A stretch of 15,580 nt of DNA from Paucidesulfovibrio sp050251775 (GTDB lineage Bacteria > Desulfobacterota > Desulfovibrionia > Desulfovibrionales > Desulfovibrionaceae), in contig JBFWMD010000081.1 of the NCBI GenBank assembly GCA_050251775.1, positions 1 to 15,580 on the forward strand, written 5' to 3'. The notes beneath the pieces were generated by a model. The model ran no database searches and was not told the origin of the DNA. It worked only from the letters and a program-made list of their open reading frames with translations. Position numbers and translations under genes: made by a program. This document shows, one piece after another, positions 1 to 6,988 of the stretch. Every line of letters begins with the position of its first letter. Within the stretch, counting starts at the first letter, position 1.

Positions 1-1
1 C

Positions 2-30
2 TTGATTTTACCCCCCGCCTCACCTAAGAA
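2..30 (+). promoter_or_regulatory. Weak candidate promoter for the tRNA-Arg gene
   Basis: TTGATT (2-7) and TAAGAA (25-30) are 17 bases apart and lie about 20 bases before the mature tRNA 5' end. The -35 is a fair sigma70 match and the -10 is poor. The true promoter could lie upstream of the window. Confidence 0.25.
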
Positions 31-49
31 ATTTCCTCCACATCGGACC

Positions 50-127
50 GCCCCCATAGCTCAGGTGGATAGAGCACGGGATTCCTAATCCCGGTTAGCC
101 CATGTTCGAGTCATGGTGGGGGCACCA
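50..127 (+). tRNA. tRNA-Arg (anticodon CCT), CCA end encoded
   Basis: A full cloverleaf can be drawn by hand. The acceptor stem pairs GCCCCCA (50-56) with TGGGGGC (117-123), followed by discriminator A (124) and an encoded CCA (125-127). The D stem is GCTC/GAGC (59-62 with 72-75). The anticodon stem CGGGA/TCCCG (77-81 with 89-93) closes loop TTCCTAA with anticodon CCT (84-86), which reads the arginine codon AGG. The T stem CCATG/CATGG (100-104 with 112-116) encloses loop TTCGAGT. All stems are fully paired. The gene sits at the edge of a phage genome, and tRNA 3' halves are common attachment sites for tyrosine integrases, so this may be the host side of attL. That is inference, because the second att copy is outside the window. 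Confidence 0.96.
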
Positions 128-135
128 AAGATAAC

Positions 136-197
136 AGCGGCTTGCATATCGTTTCGGACCATACCGACGAGTGCAAGCCGCTTTTGTTTTGGTTTTT
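136..197 (+). terminator. Rho-independent terminator after tRNA-Arg
   Basis: A perfect 11-bp stem, AGCGGCTTGCA (136-146) with TGCAAGCCGCT (172-182), is extended inward by TCGT/ACGA and CGG/CCG pairs. It is followed directly by a T-rich run (182-197, broken by G). It begins nine bases after the tRNA CCA, so it most likely ends the tRNA transcript. Confidence 0.85.
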
Positions 198-577
198 GTC
201 CCCCACCTGTCCCCCGGCCCGCAATAAAGACACAAGGATTGCCGCCCCTCTTGACCTTGATCGACATCCTATTGGCGCGTCCGCCTGCCCTGCCCCTGAA
301 GCCTCGCTCAGGGCTGCGGCGTGTGGGATGGTCAAAGCATCGGCGGACGCTTCATCTCAGGGCGCAGCCCTCCCAGAGGCTGGCATGCGCCGCTTCCCCC
401 TCCCCCCTATCCCAAAGGTTCAGGCAAATGGTCCCAAGCTGGTCCGGCGGCGCGGGTCCTCCTGGCAGCTCAGCTTGCAGGGGTCGCTATGGGCGCGGGA
501 AATGGACGCTCACAAATATAAAGATTTCCGTAGAAAAATAGAAAACCCGCTTTCGGGCTGCAAGTTGGAGGTGTGCG
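198..577. other. Gene-free stretch between tRNA terminator and helicase gene
   Basis: About 380 bases with no protein I recognise. The open frames that cross it have no ribosome binding site, are rich in Pro, Arg and Ala, and look like accidental GC-rich frames. It contains two close copies of GTCCCCC just after the terminator, a large interrupted inverted repeat (300-381), a C-rich run (about 392-408) and an AT-rich patch (510-545) that may hold the promoter for the replication genes. An integrase gene or remnant would be expected here in many tRNA-integrated prophages, but none is visible. Confidence 0.6.
300..381. repeat. Long symmetric interrupted inverted repeat
   Basis: The outer arms are AGCCTC (300-305) and GAGGCT (376-381). 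The inner arms are GGGCTGCG (311-318) and CGCAGCCC (363-370). A 5-base internal loop lies on each side (306-310 and 371-375), and the central loop is 44 bases. All 14 arm pairs are Watson-Crick. As RNA it would fold as a stem with a symmetric internal loop; as DNA it could be a protein binding or recombination site. There is no T run after it, so it is not a simple terminator. Confidence 0.6.
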
Positions 578-2284
578 ATGTCGCAGCGTGACAACGAGCA
601 GCTCCAGGGCATGGATCGGCAGGACGGATCCGGCCCGGACAACCTGGATGGAACTCCTTCGCGGTTGGAGAGCATGGCCAGCGAAGCCGAGTCCAAGGCT
701 TCGCTGGAAGAAATGGCTGCTGCCGTCCGAGCACGGGCAGATCAGATCACGGCGCAGGTACCAAAGACGACCGAGGAAAAGATCAAGGACCTGGACCTTG
801 GTTTCATCCGGCAGTGCCTGAGCCACAACAGGGTCGGCGACGCCAACCTCTGGGTGGCTCTTTTCGGGGATAAGTACGTCTGGGTGCGTGAATGGCGGAT
901 GTTCCTGATATGGAACGGCCAGCACTGGGATATCGATCCGGGGTGCCAGTCGGCACTGGCCGACATCGAGCGCGTCTGTGAAACCTACGAGCACATGCTT
1001 GTCCGGCTCAAGGACAACGCTGACGAGGACCTGATCAAGGCGGCACGCAAGCGCTGCAACCTGCTGCGCGATCGCGCCGGCCGCGAAAACCTGCTGGCCT
1101 GCGCCATCTCCATTTATGACCCTCCGGTCATCTCCCAGGCAAAGCTCGACGCCCAGCCGCACCTGCTGCCGACGCCCACGGGCGTAGTCGACTTGCGCAC
1201 GGCTGAATGTGCACCTGGAAGGCAATCCCAATACCTGCTCAACCCATGCCCAACACCGTGGACCGGGAAGGACACGCCCTGCCCGACATTCGACAAGTAC
1301 CTGCTGGACTGCATGGCGGACGACCAGGAAATGGCCGAGTTCCTTGTTCGTCTGCTGGGGTATGGACTCCTGGGCGAAAAGCACCTGGCGGTGTGGGCGA
1401 TCTTCTTCGGGCCTCTCTCCAGGAACGGCAAGGACACGTGCATGAACACCCTGAAGCACGTCCTCGGAAATCGCCTCCACGTCAGGGTCAACGTCCAGAT
1501 GCTCATGGAACAGCGCTTCGCGCGGCAGTCAGCCCAGGCAGAACCTGACCTCATGGCTTTGCGCGGGGCAAGGATCGCCTACGCTTCCGAGGCTTCAACC
1601 AAGATGGCCCTGGATCAGGCCAAGATCAAAGACATGACCGGCGGGGGCTACATCACCGCACGCGGCCTGCAGGACAAAGAGATGTCCGAGTGGAAGCAGT
1701 CCGCGCTGATGCTCATGCTGACCAACTACCTTCCAAAGCTCAACGCCGATGACGACGGCTTCAAGGCCCGCACGATCTGCATCGAGTGGCCCGTCAAGTT
1801 CGTGCCAAACCCCACGCGCCCCTGGGAGCGCCAGATTGACTACAACATCGGCAAGCGCCTGGAGGCAGAGGCCTCCGGAATATTGGCGCGCTTGGTGCGC
1901 GGTTGTCAGGACGTGTTGGCAAACGGGCTACGAATCCCGGACAGGGTATTGCGCTACACCCAAGAACAGATGGACGCCCAGGACGACATCGGGCGGTTCA
2001 TTCGCGAGTGCTGCGACGTCGAAGAGCCGCCGACAGGCGACCGCACCTACCAGACGAAGATCCCCGTCTCGGAGTTCCTCAAGGTCTGCAACTGGTGGTG
2101 CAAGAAGCAGCTCGGCAACGCCTACGACTATACGCCCAAGAAGGTCACGCCACTGCTCGAAAAGAAGGGGATCCCAACACACAAGTCTTCAGTCATGCAC
2201 TACATGGGCCTGTCTGTCTTGCCTGACGTCATGCGCGATTTCCAGGACGACACGACCGGAAAGAAGGAGGAGCGCCTGTGGTAG
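578..2284 (+). CDS. Phage D5/P4-type replicative helicase (SF3)
   Basis: This 568-residue protein belongs by motif to the phage/plasmid D5-type helicase-primase family, whose C-terminal half is an SF3 DNA helicase that unwinds the replication fork. The Walker A motif is FGPLSRNGKDT (about residues 276-286), in the place of the family's GxxxNGKST. It is followed by the family blocks LRGARIAYASEAS, then IKDMTGGGYITAR, and the polar sensor block LMLMLTNYLP. Residues 1-70 are charged and probably flexible, and the D5_N-like region spans roughly 80-270. ATG 578 is chosen because GGAGG (567-571) lies just ahead. It lacks the zinc-finger/Toprim primase half found in P4 alpha; that activity is in the gene at 2544. 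It is the first gene of the phage block. The Lys-Asp-Thr at the Walker A end, instead of Lys-Ser/Thr, is uncommon but known in this family. Confidence 0.9.
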   Translation: MSQRDNEQLQGMDRQDGSGPDNLDGTPSRLESMASEAESKASLEEMAAAVRARADQITAQVPKTTEEKIKDLDLGFIRQCLSHNRVGDANLWVALFGDKYVWVREWRMFLIWNGQHWDIDPGCQSALADIERVCETYEHMLVRLKDNADEDLIKAARKRCNLLRDRAGRENLLACAISIYDPPVISQAKLDAQPHLLPTPTGVVDLRTAECAPGRQSQYLLNPCPTPWTGKDTPCPTFDKYLLDCMADDQEMAEFLVRLLGYGLLGEKHLAVWAIFFGPLSRNGKDTCMNTLKHVLGNRLHVRVNVQMLMEQRFARQSAQAEPDLMALRGARIAYASEASTKMALDQAKIKDMTGGGYITARGLQDKEMSEWKQSALMLMLTNYLPKLNADDDGFKARTICIEWPVKFVPNPTRPWERQIDYNIGKRLEAEASGILARLVRGCQDVLANGLRIPDRVLRYTQEQMDAQDDIGRFIRECCDVEEPPTGDRTYQTKIPVSEFLKVCNWWCKKQLGNAYDYTPKKVTPLLEKKGIPTHKSSVMHYMGLSVLPDVMRDFQDDTTGKKEERLW

Positions 2285-2291
2285 CGTTCAA

Positions 2292-2539
2292 TCCTCCCGT
2301 ACTCCCTGTATTCCTCCCGCTTCTCCCAACGCGCAAACACTTGCGTTCATTAACATTCGCAAGTGGATTGGGAGGATGGGAGGAATTTCCCTATTACCAC
2401 GCACGTACACCCATGCGTCGCGCGCGCGTGCGTATATATGCTTCTATCCTCCCATGCTCCCAAAGGGATAAAGGTATTAAAGGATTTAGGAGGGTTGGCG
2501 CTGTCGTGATCTGGGAGGGAGTATTGAACACTGGGAGGA
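2292..2539. repeat. Iteron-like GGGAG-N3-GGGAGGA repeats, candidate origin or control region
   Basis: This gap between helicase and primase genes is filled with one motif in both orientations. Composite units TCCTCCC-N3/4-CTCCC occur at 2292-2306, 2312-2327 and 2447-2461. The reverse form GGGAG-N3-GGGAGGA is at 2370-2384. Single copies are at 2489-2494, 2513-2518 and 2533-2539, and the last of these is the ribosome binding site of the next gene. TTGGGAGGATGGGAGGA (2368-2384) and TCCTCCCATGCTCCCAA (2447-2463) form a 17-bp inverted repeat with one mismatch. Inside it, ACGCACG (2399-2405) pairs with CGTGCGT (2427-2433). Position between two replication genes suggests an origin or a transcription/translation control site. 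This is inference. Confidence 0.65.
2338..2365. repeat. Perfect inverted repeat (hairpin) in the repeat region
   Basis: CACTTGCG (2338-2345) and CGCAAGTG (2358-2365) are exact complements around a 12-base AT-rich loop (2346-2357). No T run follows, so it is not a typical terminator. It could be an operator or initiator binding site within the candidate origin. Confidence 0.7.
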
Positions 2540-2543
2540 TCGC

Positions 2544-4094
2544 ATGAGTGCGTCCATCCTGGACCTCCTGGGCCACCACGTCGGCGGCGAAAAGATTGTC
2601 CGCGTTTCCGGCAAGGACGGCGGCTTGTACCACTCCCCCTGCCCGGCCTGCGGCGGGACTGACCGATTCATGGTCTTCCCGGACCAGCCCGGCGGCGACC
2701 TGGCCCAACAGCACGGTGTCAACGGGACGTGGTCCTGCCCGCGCCATTGCCAGAAGGGCGGGGACATCATCTCCTTCCTGCAGGAGTTCGACGGCATGTC
2801 CTTTGCCGAGGCCTGCGCAGAGCTCGGCATATCGAACTCGAACGCGCCCCGGGCCATGCGTCCGCTGCGCCGCCCCCAGGCCGCGTCGGCATCATTCACC
2901 CCCATCGTCTATTCCGCGCCTGCCGAGATCTGGCGTGAGCACGCCACCAAGATGGCCACCGAGGCCCACGCCGCCCTGCTGCACGAGCCGTCCGCTCTGC
3001 GCTGGCTCGCAGATCGCGGCCTGCCCTTGGACGCAGTCCGGACGTACCGCATCGGCTGGCTGGCCGGAGAAGACAAGCAGACCGGCACGAAGATCTTCCG
3101 GCAGCGCGCGGCCTTTGGGCTCCCGGCCAAGGTCGACCAGAAGACCGGCAAGGAGATCCGCGTTTTGTGCATCCCGCGCGGCATCACCATCCCGGCATGG
3201 TCTCAGGACGGCCAGTGCCTGCGCTTGCGTATCCGCCGCCCCAACAAGGACATCGACAAGACCAACCCTCGCGACGCCAAATATCGCCTGGTGCCGCAGC
3301 CGGAGCCCATCTACTCCGCTCCGCTGGTACTCCCTCCGGTTGGCGTTTCGCCGGAGCTGGCCACCTGGGTGGTGATCGAGGCCGAGCTCGACGCCTACGC
3401 CGTGCACCATGCCTGCGGCGGCCGCGTCGGCGTCGTGGCCGTGCTGACCGTGTCCGTCCATCCGGACGCGAAAGCCCACGCGGCTCTGGCCCCGTCCGCG
3501 CGGATCCTCGTGGCCCTGGACTTCGACCAGGTGCGCGAAGACGGCAAGCCCATCCCAACGGCCAAGGCGTGGCCATGGTGGGAGGCTACATACCCACAGG
3601 CCAGGCTCTGGCCTGTGCCCAAGGGCAAGGACCCAGGGGAGGCCTTCGCCCAGGGGGTCAACCTCTGGAACTGGGTTCGCTCCGGCATGCCGCTGGTGGC
3701 TGCTCCGTCTACAGTTGCGCCCGAAGTTGGGACCATGGGCCTTGCGCCTTTTGTTTGTCCCTCCGGGGGGCGGGGCGTTTCTGCGGTTGCTTCTGCGGTG
3801 GAAGATTCGCCCGCCGCGCCACCGGTGCGACCGTGGCCCGATTATTTCGGGGGGTGGATGCCGCCCGCCGTGGTTGTGGAGCTGGCCAAGTTTTGGCGCG
3901 GCAAGCCTGTGGAATTTCGCAAGCATGCCGACGGCGGCGCGGGCTGGGTCTTTGATCCGGCATGGGCGGCAAAATGCCCGCAGTCTGTCCATGATTTTTT
4001 GACCATGGGTGATTCGCCGGACGTGTGGCGATGGATGGATGAACACGACGCGGATGTGATCACGGCGCGTAACTTTCTTTTTATCTGGGGGTGA
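2544..4094 (+). CDS. Phage primase with CHC2-type zinc finger and Toprim domain
   Basis: A 516-residue DNA primase that should synthesise RNA primers for phage replication. The N-terminal zinc-binding module has C33-x2-C36 and C65-x3-C69, with GTDRF and QKGGDIISFLQEFDGMSFAEA as in P4/CHC2-type primases. The Toprim-like catalytic part shows VIEAELDAYA (about residue 275; the Glu is the predicted catalytic acid), then ILVALDFD (about 320-327, Asp-x-Asp), then KGKDPGEAF. Residues after about 395 are Ala/Pro/Gly-rich, then end in a separate small domain (WMPPAVVVELAKFWRGK to the end) of unknown role. ATG 2544 has GGGAGGA (2533-2539) ahead, which is also the last repeat of the upstream array, so a factor binding the repeats could affect its translation. 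It pairs with the helicase at 578. Confidence 0.9.
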   Translation: MSASILDLLGHHVGGEKIVRVSGKDGGLYHSPCPACGGTDRFMVFPDQPGGDLAQQHGVNGTWSCPRHCQKGGDIISFLQEFDGMSFAEACAELGISNSNAPRAMRPLRRPQAASASFTPIVYSAPAEIWREHATKMATEAHAALLHEPSALRWLADRGLPLDAVRTYRIGWLAGEDKQTGTKIFRQRAAFGLPAKVDQKTGKEIRVLCIPRGITIPAWSQDGQCLRLRIRRPNKDIDKTNPRDAKYRLVPQPEPIYSAPLVLPPVGVSPELATWVVIEAELDAYAVHHACGGRVGVVAVLTVSVHPDAKAHAALAPSARILVALDFDQVREDGKPIPTAKAWPWWEATYPQARLWPVPKGKDPGEAFAQGVNLWNWVRSGMPLVAAPSTVAPEVGTMGLAPFVCPSGGRGVSAVASAVEDSPAAPPVRPWPDYFGGWMPPAVVVELAKFWRGKPVEFRKHADGGAGWVFDPAWAAKCPQSVHDFLTMGDSPDVWRWMDEHDADVITARNFLFIWG

Positions 4095-4097
4095 AAC

Positions 4098-4337
4098 ATG
4101 GCGACGACGATTTGTCTTGAGGTTTCCGTGGGTGTGGACGTCTCTCCTGCTGCTTTCGAGCGATGGGTGGCTTCGCAGCTGAATATGCTTGGGATCGTTC
4201 CGGACGCTACGATGTCGCCGGAACTGCTGGCCTTGGAAAAAGATATCGACGCCATTGATGAATTTGAGGGGGAGATCTTTGTCCAGCGTATCGAACCGAT
4301 GACACTGGAACTCTGTTCAACGGAGGTTAAGTCATGA
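4098..4337 (+). CDS. Small acidic protein of unknown function
   Basis: A 79-residue protein that I do not recognise. It is acidic, especially at residues 38-66 (runs such as LEKDIDAIDEFEGEIF), with a hydrophobic first 20 residues (TICLEVSVGVDVSPAAFERWVASQ) that look like a beta strand and helix rather than a signal peptide. ATG 4098 follows the primase stop by three bases, with GGGGGTG just before it. Its TGA overlaps the next gene's ATG (ATGA, 4334-4337), so it is a translated member of the same operon. Confidence 0.75.
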   Translation: MATTICLEVSVGVDVSPAAFERWVASQLNMLGIVPDATMSPELLALEKDIDAIDEFEGEIFVQRIEPMTLELCSTEVKS

Positions 4338-5275
4338 CCGAATCCTGGAGAAAGGTCCCAGAAAATCCCGAGTACGAGCTGTCCATATCCGGCAAGCTGC
4401 GAGGACCTGGTGGGGCGTTGTGTATGCCGGACGTGAGCAACCGTCCTGTTGCGGCCGCGCGCTACGCCGTGCCCGTAGGCCCTGACCGCAGGCTCTACCT
4501 CCTTGTTCGGGACGGCTTGAAAAAGATTTGGGGAATAGCGTTTGAGCCGACCGTGGACTGGGTGCGCGAAGTGCGAGCTGAAGCCATGGCCGGCATGGAG
4601 GCTCGCAAGGCCGCAAAGCGCGCGGCCAAGGCATCGGCCAATGCTTTGCGCAAATCGGTCGGACGGCCAAAATGCAAGACTGGCCTCGCCTCCGTCGACA
4701 TGTCCGCCCCGGAAGAGTGGGTCACGCTGCTGGATCACCCCAGATATGCGCTGTCCAACCAGGGCCGCTTGCGCTCGGATTGCGGGCTGCTGAGTCCAAA
4801 CATCAATGGATCCAGCGCGGCCACGGCCAAATATCAACTTTGGGACTCACACACCCGTACACAGACCAGCCTGACGATTCGTCTTGCCATGGCGGAAGTA
4901 TGGGGCATTTCATTTGTGCCGACGTCTGGTTGGGTCAAGCAGATCCGGCAAGAGGTGCTGGCCGAGATTGCGAATAGGCGGGGCTCGAAAGTTGAAGCCA
5001 AGCAGGAACCAGAAGTGTCCGCCCCTGCCCCGGCGGAGAAAAAGCCAAAGCCGCGTTCCGACAGCGGGTCATCCAGACCGGGCCGCGATGCCATGAATTG
5101 CCCGTGGGCGACTCCGGGCATGCTGAATAAGGCGGACCTGCCGCCGGGGGTAGACACATGGGATTGCGCGGAAATGGATCCGATGACGCACAGGGGCGAG
5201 AATGGAGTGTGGGTGGATGTGCCTGCGCGAAGACGCAAGCGGCGGGCTAAGCAGCAAGAGCAGGAGGCGGCATGA
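4334..5275 (+). CDS. Protein with two NUMOD4-like modules and no HNH nuclease
   Basis: The 313-residue product has two similar units. Unit 1 starts at about residue 5 (WRKVPENPEYELSISGKLRG) and unit 2 at about 127 (EEWVTLLDHPRYALSNQGRLRS). Both match the NUMOD4 pattern W-x2-hydrophobic-x2-P-x-Y-x-hydrophobic-S-x2-G-x-hydrophobic-R known from HNH homing endonucleases. Each is followed by a related segment ending WGIxFxPTxxWVxxxRxE (Trp66 and Trp190). No HNH catalytic His/Asn/His set is visible. A Lys/Pro/Ser-rich linker (about 218-250) leads to a tail with NCPWATPGML and PPGVDTWDCAEMDPM and a very basic end. NUMOD4 is thought to help bind DNA, so a DNA-binding role is likely but unproven. It is coupled by ATGA overlaps at both ends. 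Confidence 0.75.
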   Translation: MTESWRKVPENPEYELSISGKLRGPGGALCMPDVSNRPVAAARYAVPVGPDRRLYLLVRDGLKKIWGIAFEPTVDWVREVRAEAMAGMEARKAAKRAAKASANALRKSVGRPKCKTGLASVDMSAPEEWVTLLDHPRYALSNQGRLRSDCGLLSPNINGSSAATAKYQLWDSHTRTQTSLTIRLAMAEVWGISFVPTSGWVKQIRQEVLAEIANRRGSKVEAKQEPEVSAPAPAEKKPKPRSDSGSSRPGRDAMNCPWATPGMLNKADLPPGVDTWDCAEMDPMTHRGENGVWVDVPARRRKRRAKQQEQEAA

Positions 5276-5670
5276 ACATGATGAAGATGATGAAGATGAT
5301 GGCGATGGAATCCCCTGCACTCTTCGGCGTATCTGCGCATTGGCCGAAGAAATGGGACCTAGTCCCAAAGCGAGTCTTGATGCTCCGTACGGCGGTCCCA
5401 GATCATCTCCTCGCCATGGTCAATCCCGAATTGCGCGGTCTGGCCGCCGTCAAGGGCCAGGACTACCCGGTGTGGGTCAACAGACATGGGGCGGTGTCGG
5501 CGGTCTTGCCTGGAGACCATCGTCTCGGACTGTACCCTACAGAGTTCGAGGTCGTCGAGTTCCACAACACGCAGCTGATCCGTCAAGCGGAAAATCAAGG
5601 ATCATCCCAGGCAGTGGGGAACATCTCGCAGTATCCGGCGGCGGTTGAAGAGCCGGAGGAGGAAGTATGA
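5272..5670 (+). CDS. Unknown phage protein with a repeated-Met N-terminus
   Basis: A 132-residue protein of unknown function. The start is unusual: eight in-frame ATG codons fall within the first 12 codons because of a tandem 9-base unit (ATGATGAAG, 5278-5301). GGAGG at 5263-5267 is 4 bases from ATG 5272 and 10 from ATG 5278, so the true start may be 5278 or 5281. The core (about residues 20-95) is a mix of strands and turns (KRVLMLRTAVPDHLLAMV, YPVWVNRHGAVSAVLP, GLYPTEFEVVEFH). The tail is acidic (VEEPEEEV). The ATGA overlap with both neighbours supports translation and membership in the same operon, directly before the cytosine methyltransferase. Confidence 0.75.
   Translation: MNMMKMMKMMAMESPALFGVSAHWPKKWDLVPKRVLMLRTAVPDHLLAMVNPELRGLAAVKGQDYPVWVNRHGAVSAVLPGDHRLGLYPTEFEVVEFHNTQLIRQAENQGSSQAVGNISQYPAAVEEPEEEV
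5278..5301 (+). repeat. Tandem 9-base repeat at a gene start
   Basis: ATGATGAAG occurs at 5278-5286 and 5287-5295, followed by ATGATG (5296-5301). The unit is a multiple of three, so gain or loss by slippage would keep the reading frame and change only the number of Met-Met-Lys residues and possible start codons. Confidence 0.8.
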
Positions 5671-6986
5671 ACCTCCCCATCGACATCCCTTCCGGCGGCC
5701 CAGGCATCATCGTCGACCTCTTCGCCGGTGGCGGCGGCGCATCCGAAGGCATCCGCATGGCCCTTGGCCGTGATCCGGATCTTGCCATCAATCACGACCC
5801 CGAGGCCGTGGCCATGCACAAGCAGAATCACCCAGGCTGCCGCCACCTGATCGAGGACGTTTGGAAAGTAGATCCAAGCTGGGCGACACAGGGCCAGCCC
5901 GTCGCGCTTCTTTGGGCCAGTCCGGATTGTACGCATCACTCTAAAGCAAAGGGCAGTGCCCCAAAGCGAGACGACAAGAGGCGCAGCTTGGCGTGCGTGA
6001 TCACCGATAAGTGGATTCCGGCGACATGGCCTGAGACGATCATCATGGAAAACGTTGAAGAGATCACCTCCTGGGGTCCCCTGGACTGCGAGGGTCGTAT
6101 CATCGAATCCGTCAAGGGCGACACGTGGCGCTGGTTTTTGCGCCGTCTGCGCCGGCACGGCTACCGCGTTGAGTACCGCGAGCTACGCGCCTGTGATTAT
6201 GGAGCACCGACGATCCGCCGGCGGTTGTTCCTGATCGCGAAGAGGCACAATGCTCGGATCGTCTGGCCGGAACCAACACACGGTCCGGTACGCCCTGAGC
6301 CCTACCGCACCGCTGCCGACTGCATAGACTGGTCGCTGCCCTGCCCGTCCATCTTTGATCGCAAGCGGCCCTTGGCTGACGCGACTTTGCGGCGCATTGC
6401 CAAGGGGATCATGCGCTATGTGGTACAGGCCGAACGGCCCTTCATAGTCAACCTGACGCACGGCGGGCGGCTTGAGGATATCGCCAATCCGATCAACACG
6501 ATCACCTGTGCGAATCGTGGGGAAAAGGCGCTGGTCACGGCCTTCTTGGCCAAGCACTTCACGGGCGTTGTCGGCTCGGATCTGCGCCGGCCAGTGGGCA
6601 CGGTGACGACCAAGGACCATCACAGTCTCGTGACCGCCTTTCTACTCAAATACTATTCGGCCGACCAAGACCCGCGTCTGGAATCCCCCCTGCACACCAT
6701 CACCACCCGGGACCGATTCGGCCTCGTGACCGTCCACGTCGAAGGCGAGCCCTACTACATCGCCGACATCGGACTGCGCATGCTGCAGCCCCGCGAACTG
6801 TTCCGCGCCCAGGGCTTCCCCGATTCTTACGTGATCGACCACGCGGGCGGCAAGCCGCTGACCAAAACGGCACAGGTTCGCATGTGTGGAAATTCTGTCT
6901 GCCCGCCCATGGCTGCTGCCCTGTGCCGGGCAAACTGCCGAGCAAACTGCAACAGCGCGGCCATCCGCCGCGCGGAGGGGTTTTAG
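5667..6986 (+). CDS. Phage-type C5-cytosine DNA methyltransferase
   Basis: A 439-residue enzyme predicted to transfer a methyl group from S-adenosylmethionine to cytosine C5. Motif I is VDLFAGGGGASEG (about residues 16-28). Motif IV is ASPDCTHHS with catalytic Cys88; it reads PDC where most families have PPC. Motif VI is ENV (128-130), motif VIII is IRRRLFLIA (183-191), and motifs IX/X are LQPRELFRAQGFPDSY and VRMCGNSVCPPMAAAL. Between VIII and IX, in the target recognition region, are three related repeats (about 274, 308 and 340), each with P-x2-T-(I/V)-T then LVT. This fits the large phage Dcm-like group. Start ATG 5667 overlaps the upstream stop and has GGAGGAAG ahead. No restriction enzyme gene is near, so self-protection from host restriction is likely. 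Confidence 0.93.
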   Translation: MNLPIDIPSGGPGIIVDLFAGGGGASEGIRMALGRDPDLAINHDPEAVAMHKQNHPGCRHLIEDVWKVDPSWATQGQPVALLWASPDCTHHSKAKGSAPKRDDKRRSLACVITDKWIPATWPETIIMENVEEITSWGPLDCEGRIIESVKGDTWRWFLRRLRRHGYRVEYRELRACDYGAPTIRRRLFLIAKRHNARIVWPEPTHGPVRPEPYRTAADCIDWSLPCPSIFDRKRPLADATLRRIAKGIMRYVVQAERPFIVNLTHGGRLEDIANPINTITCANRGEKALVTAFLAKHFTGVVGSDLRRPVGTVTTKDHHSLVTAFLLKYYSADQDPRLESPLHTITTRDRFGLVTVHVEGEPYYIADIGLRMLQPRELFRAQGFPDSYVIDHAGGKPLTKTAQVRMCGNSVCPPMAAALCRANCRANCNSAAIRRAEGF

Positions 6987-6988
6987 AG

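Noticed and set aside
251..275. Promoter TTGACC...TATTGG in the left region
   Set aside because: The boxes are only 13 bases apart, too close for sigma70, and more than 300 bases from the first gene.
546..557. CCCG-CTTT-CGGG hairpin as a minus-strand terminator
   Set aside because: The stem is only four pairs and there is no minus-strand gene that would need it.
142..591. Plus-strand open frames across the left gene-free region (142-591, 113-541)
   Set aside because: They start inside or next to the tRNA terminator, have no ribosome binding site, run into the helicase start and have the Pro/Arg/Ala-rich look of chance GC-rich frames.
470..1480. 336-residue minus-strand open frame
   Set aside because: It lies opposite the helicase gene, which has clear motifs and a ribosome binding site, and shows only the His/Gln/Val-rich look of an antisense shadow.
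2278..2547. 89-residue open frame across the repeat array
   Set aside because: It starts with GTG inside the helicase stop region, lacks a ribosome binding site, and its repeated Leu-Pro segments simply reflect the DNA repeats. Coding cannot be fully excluded.
2892..4046. 384-residue minus-strand open frame
   Set aside because: It lies opposite the primase gene with its zinc-finger and Toprim motifs. No family features on the antisense product.
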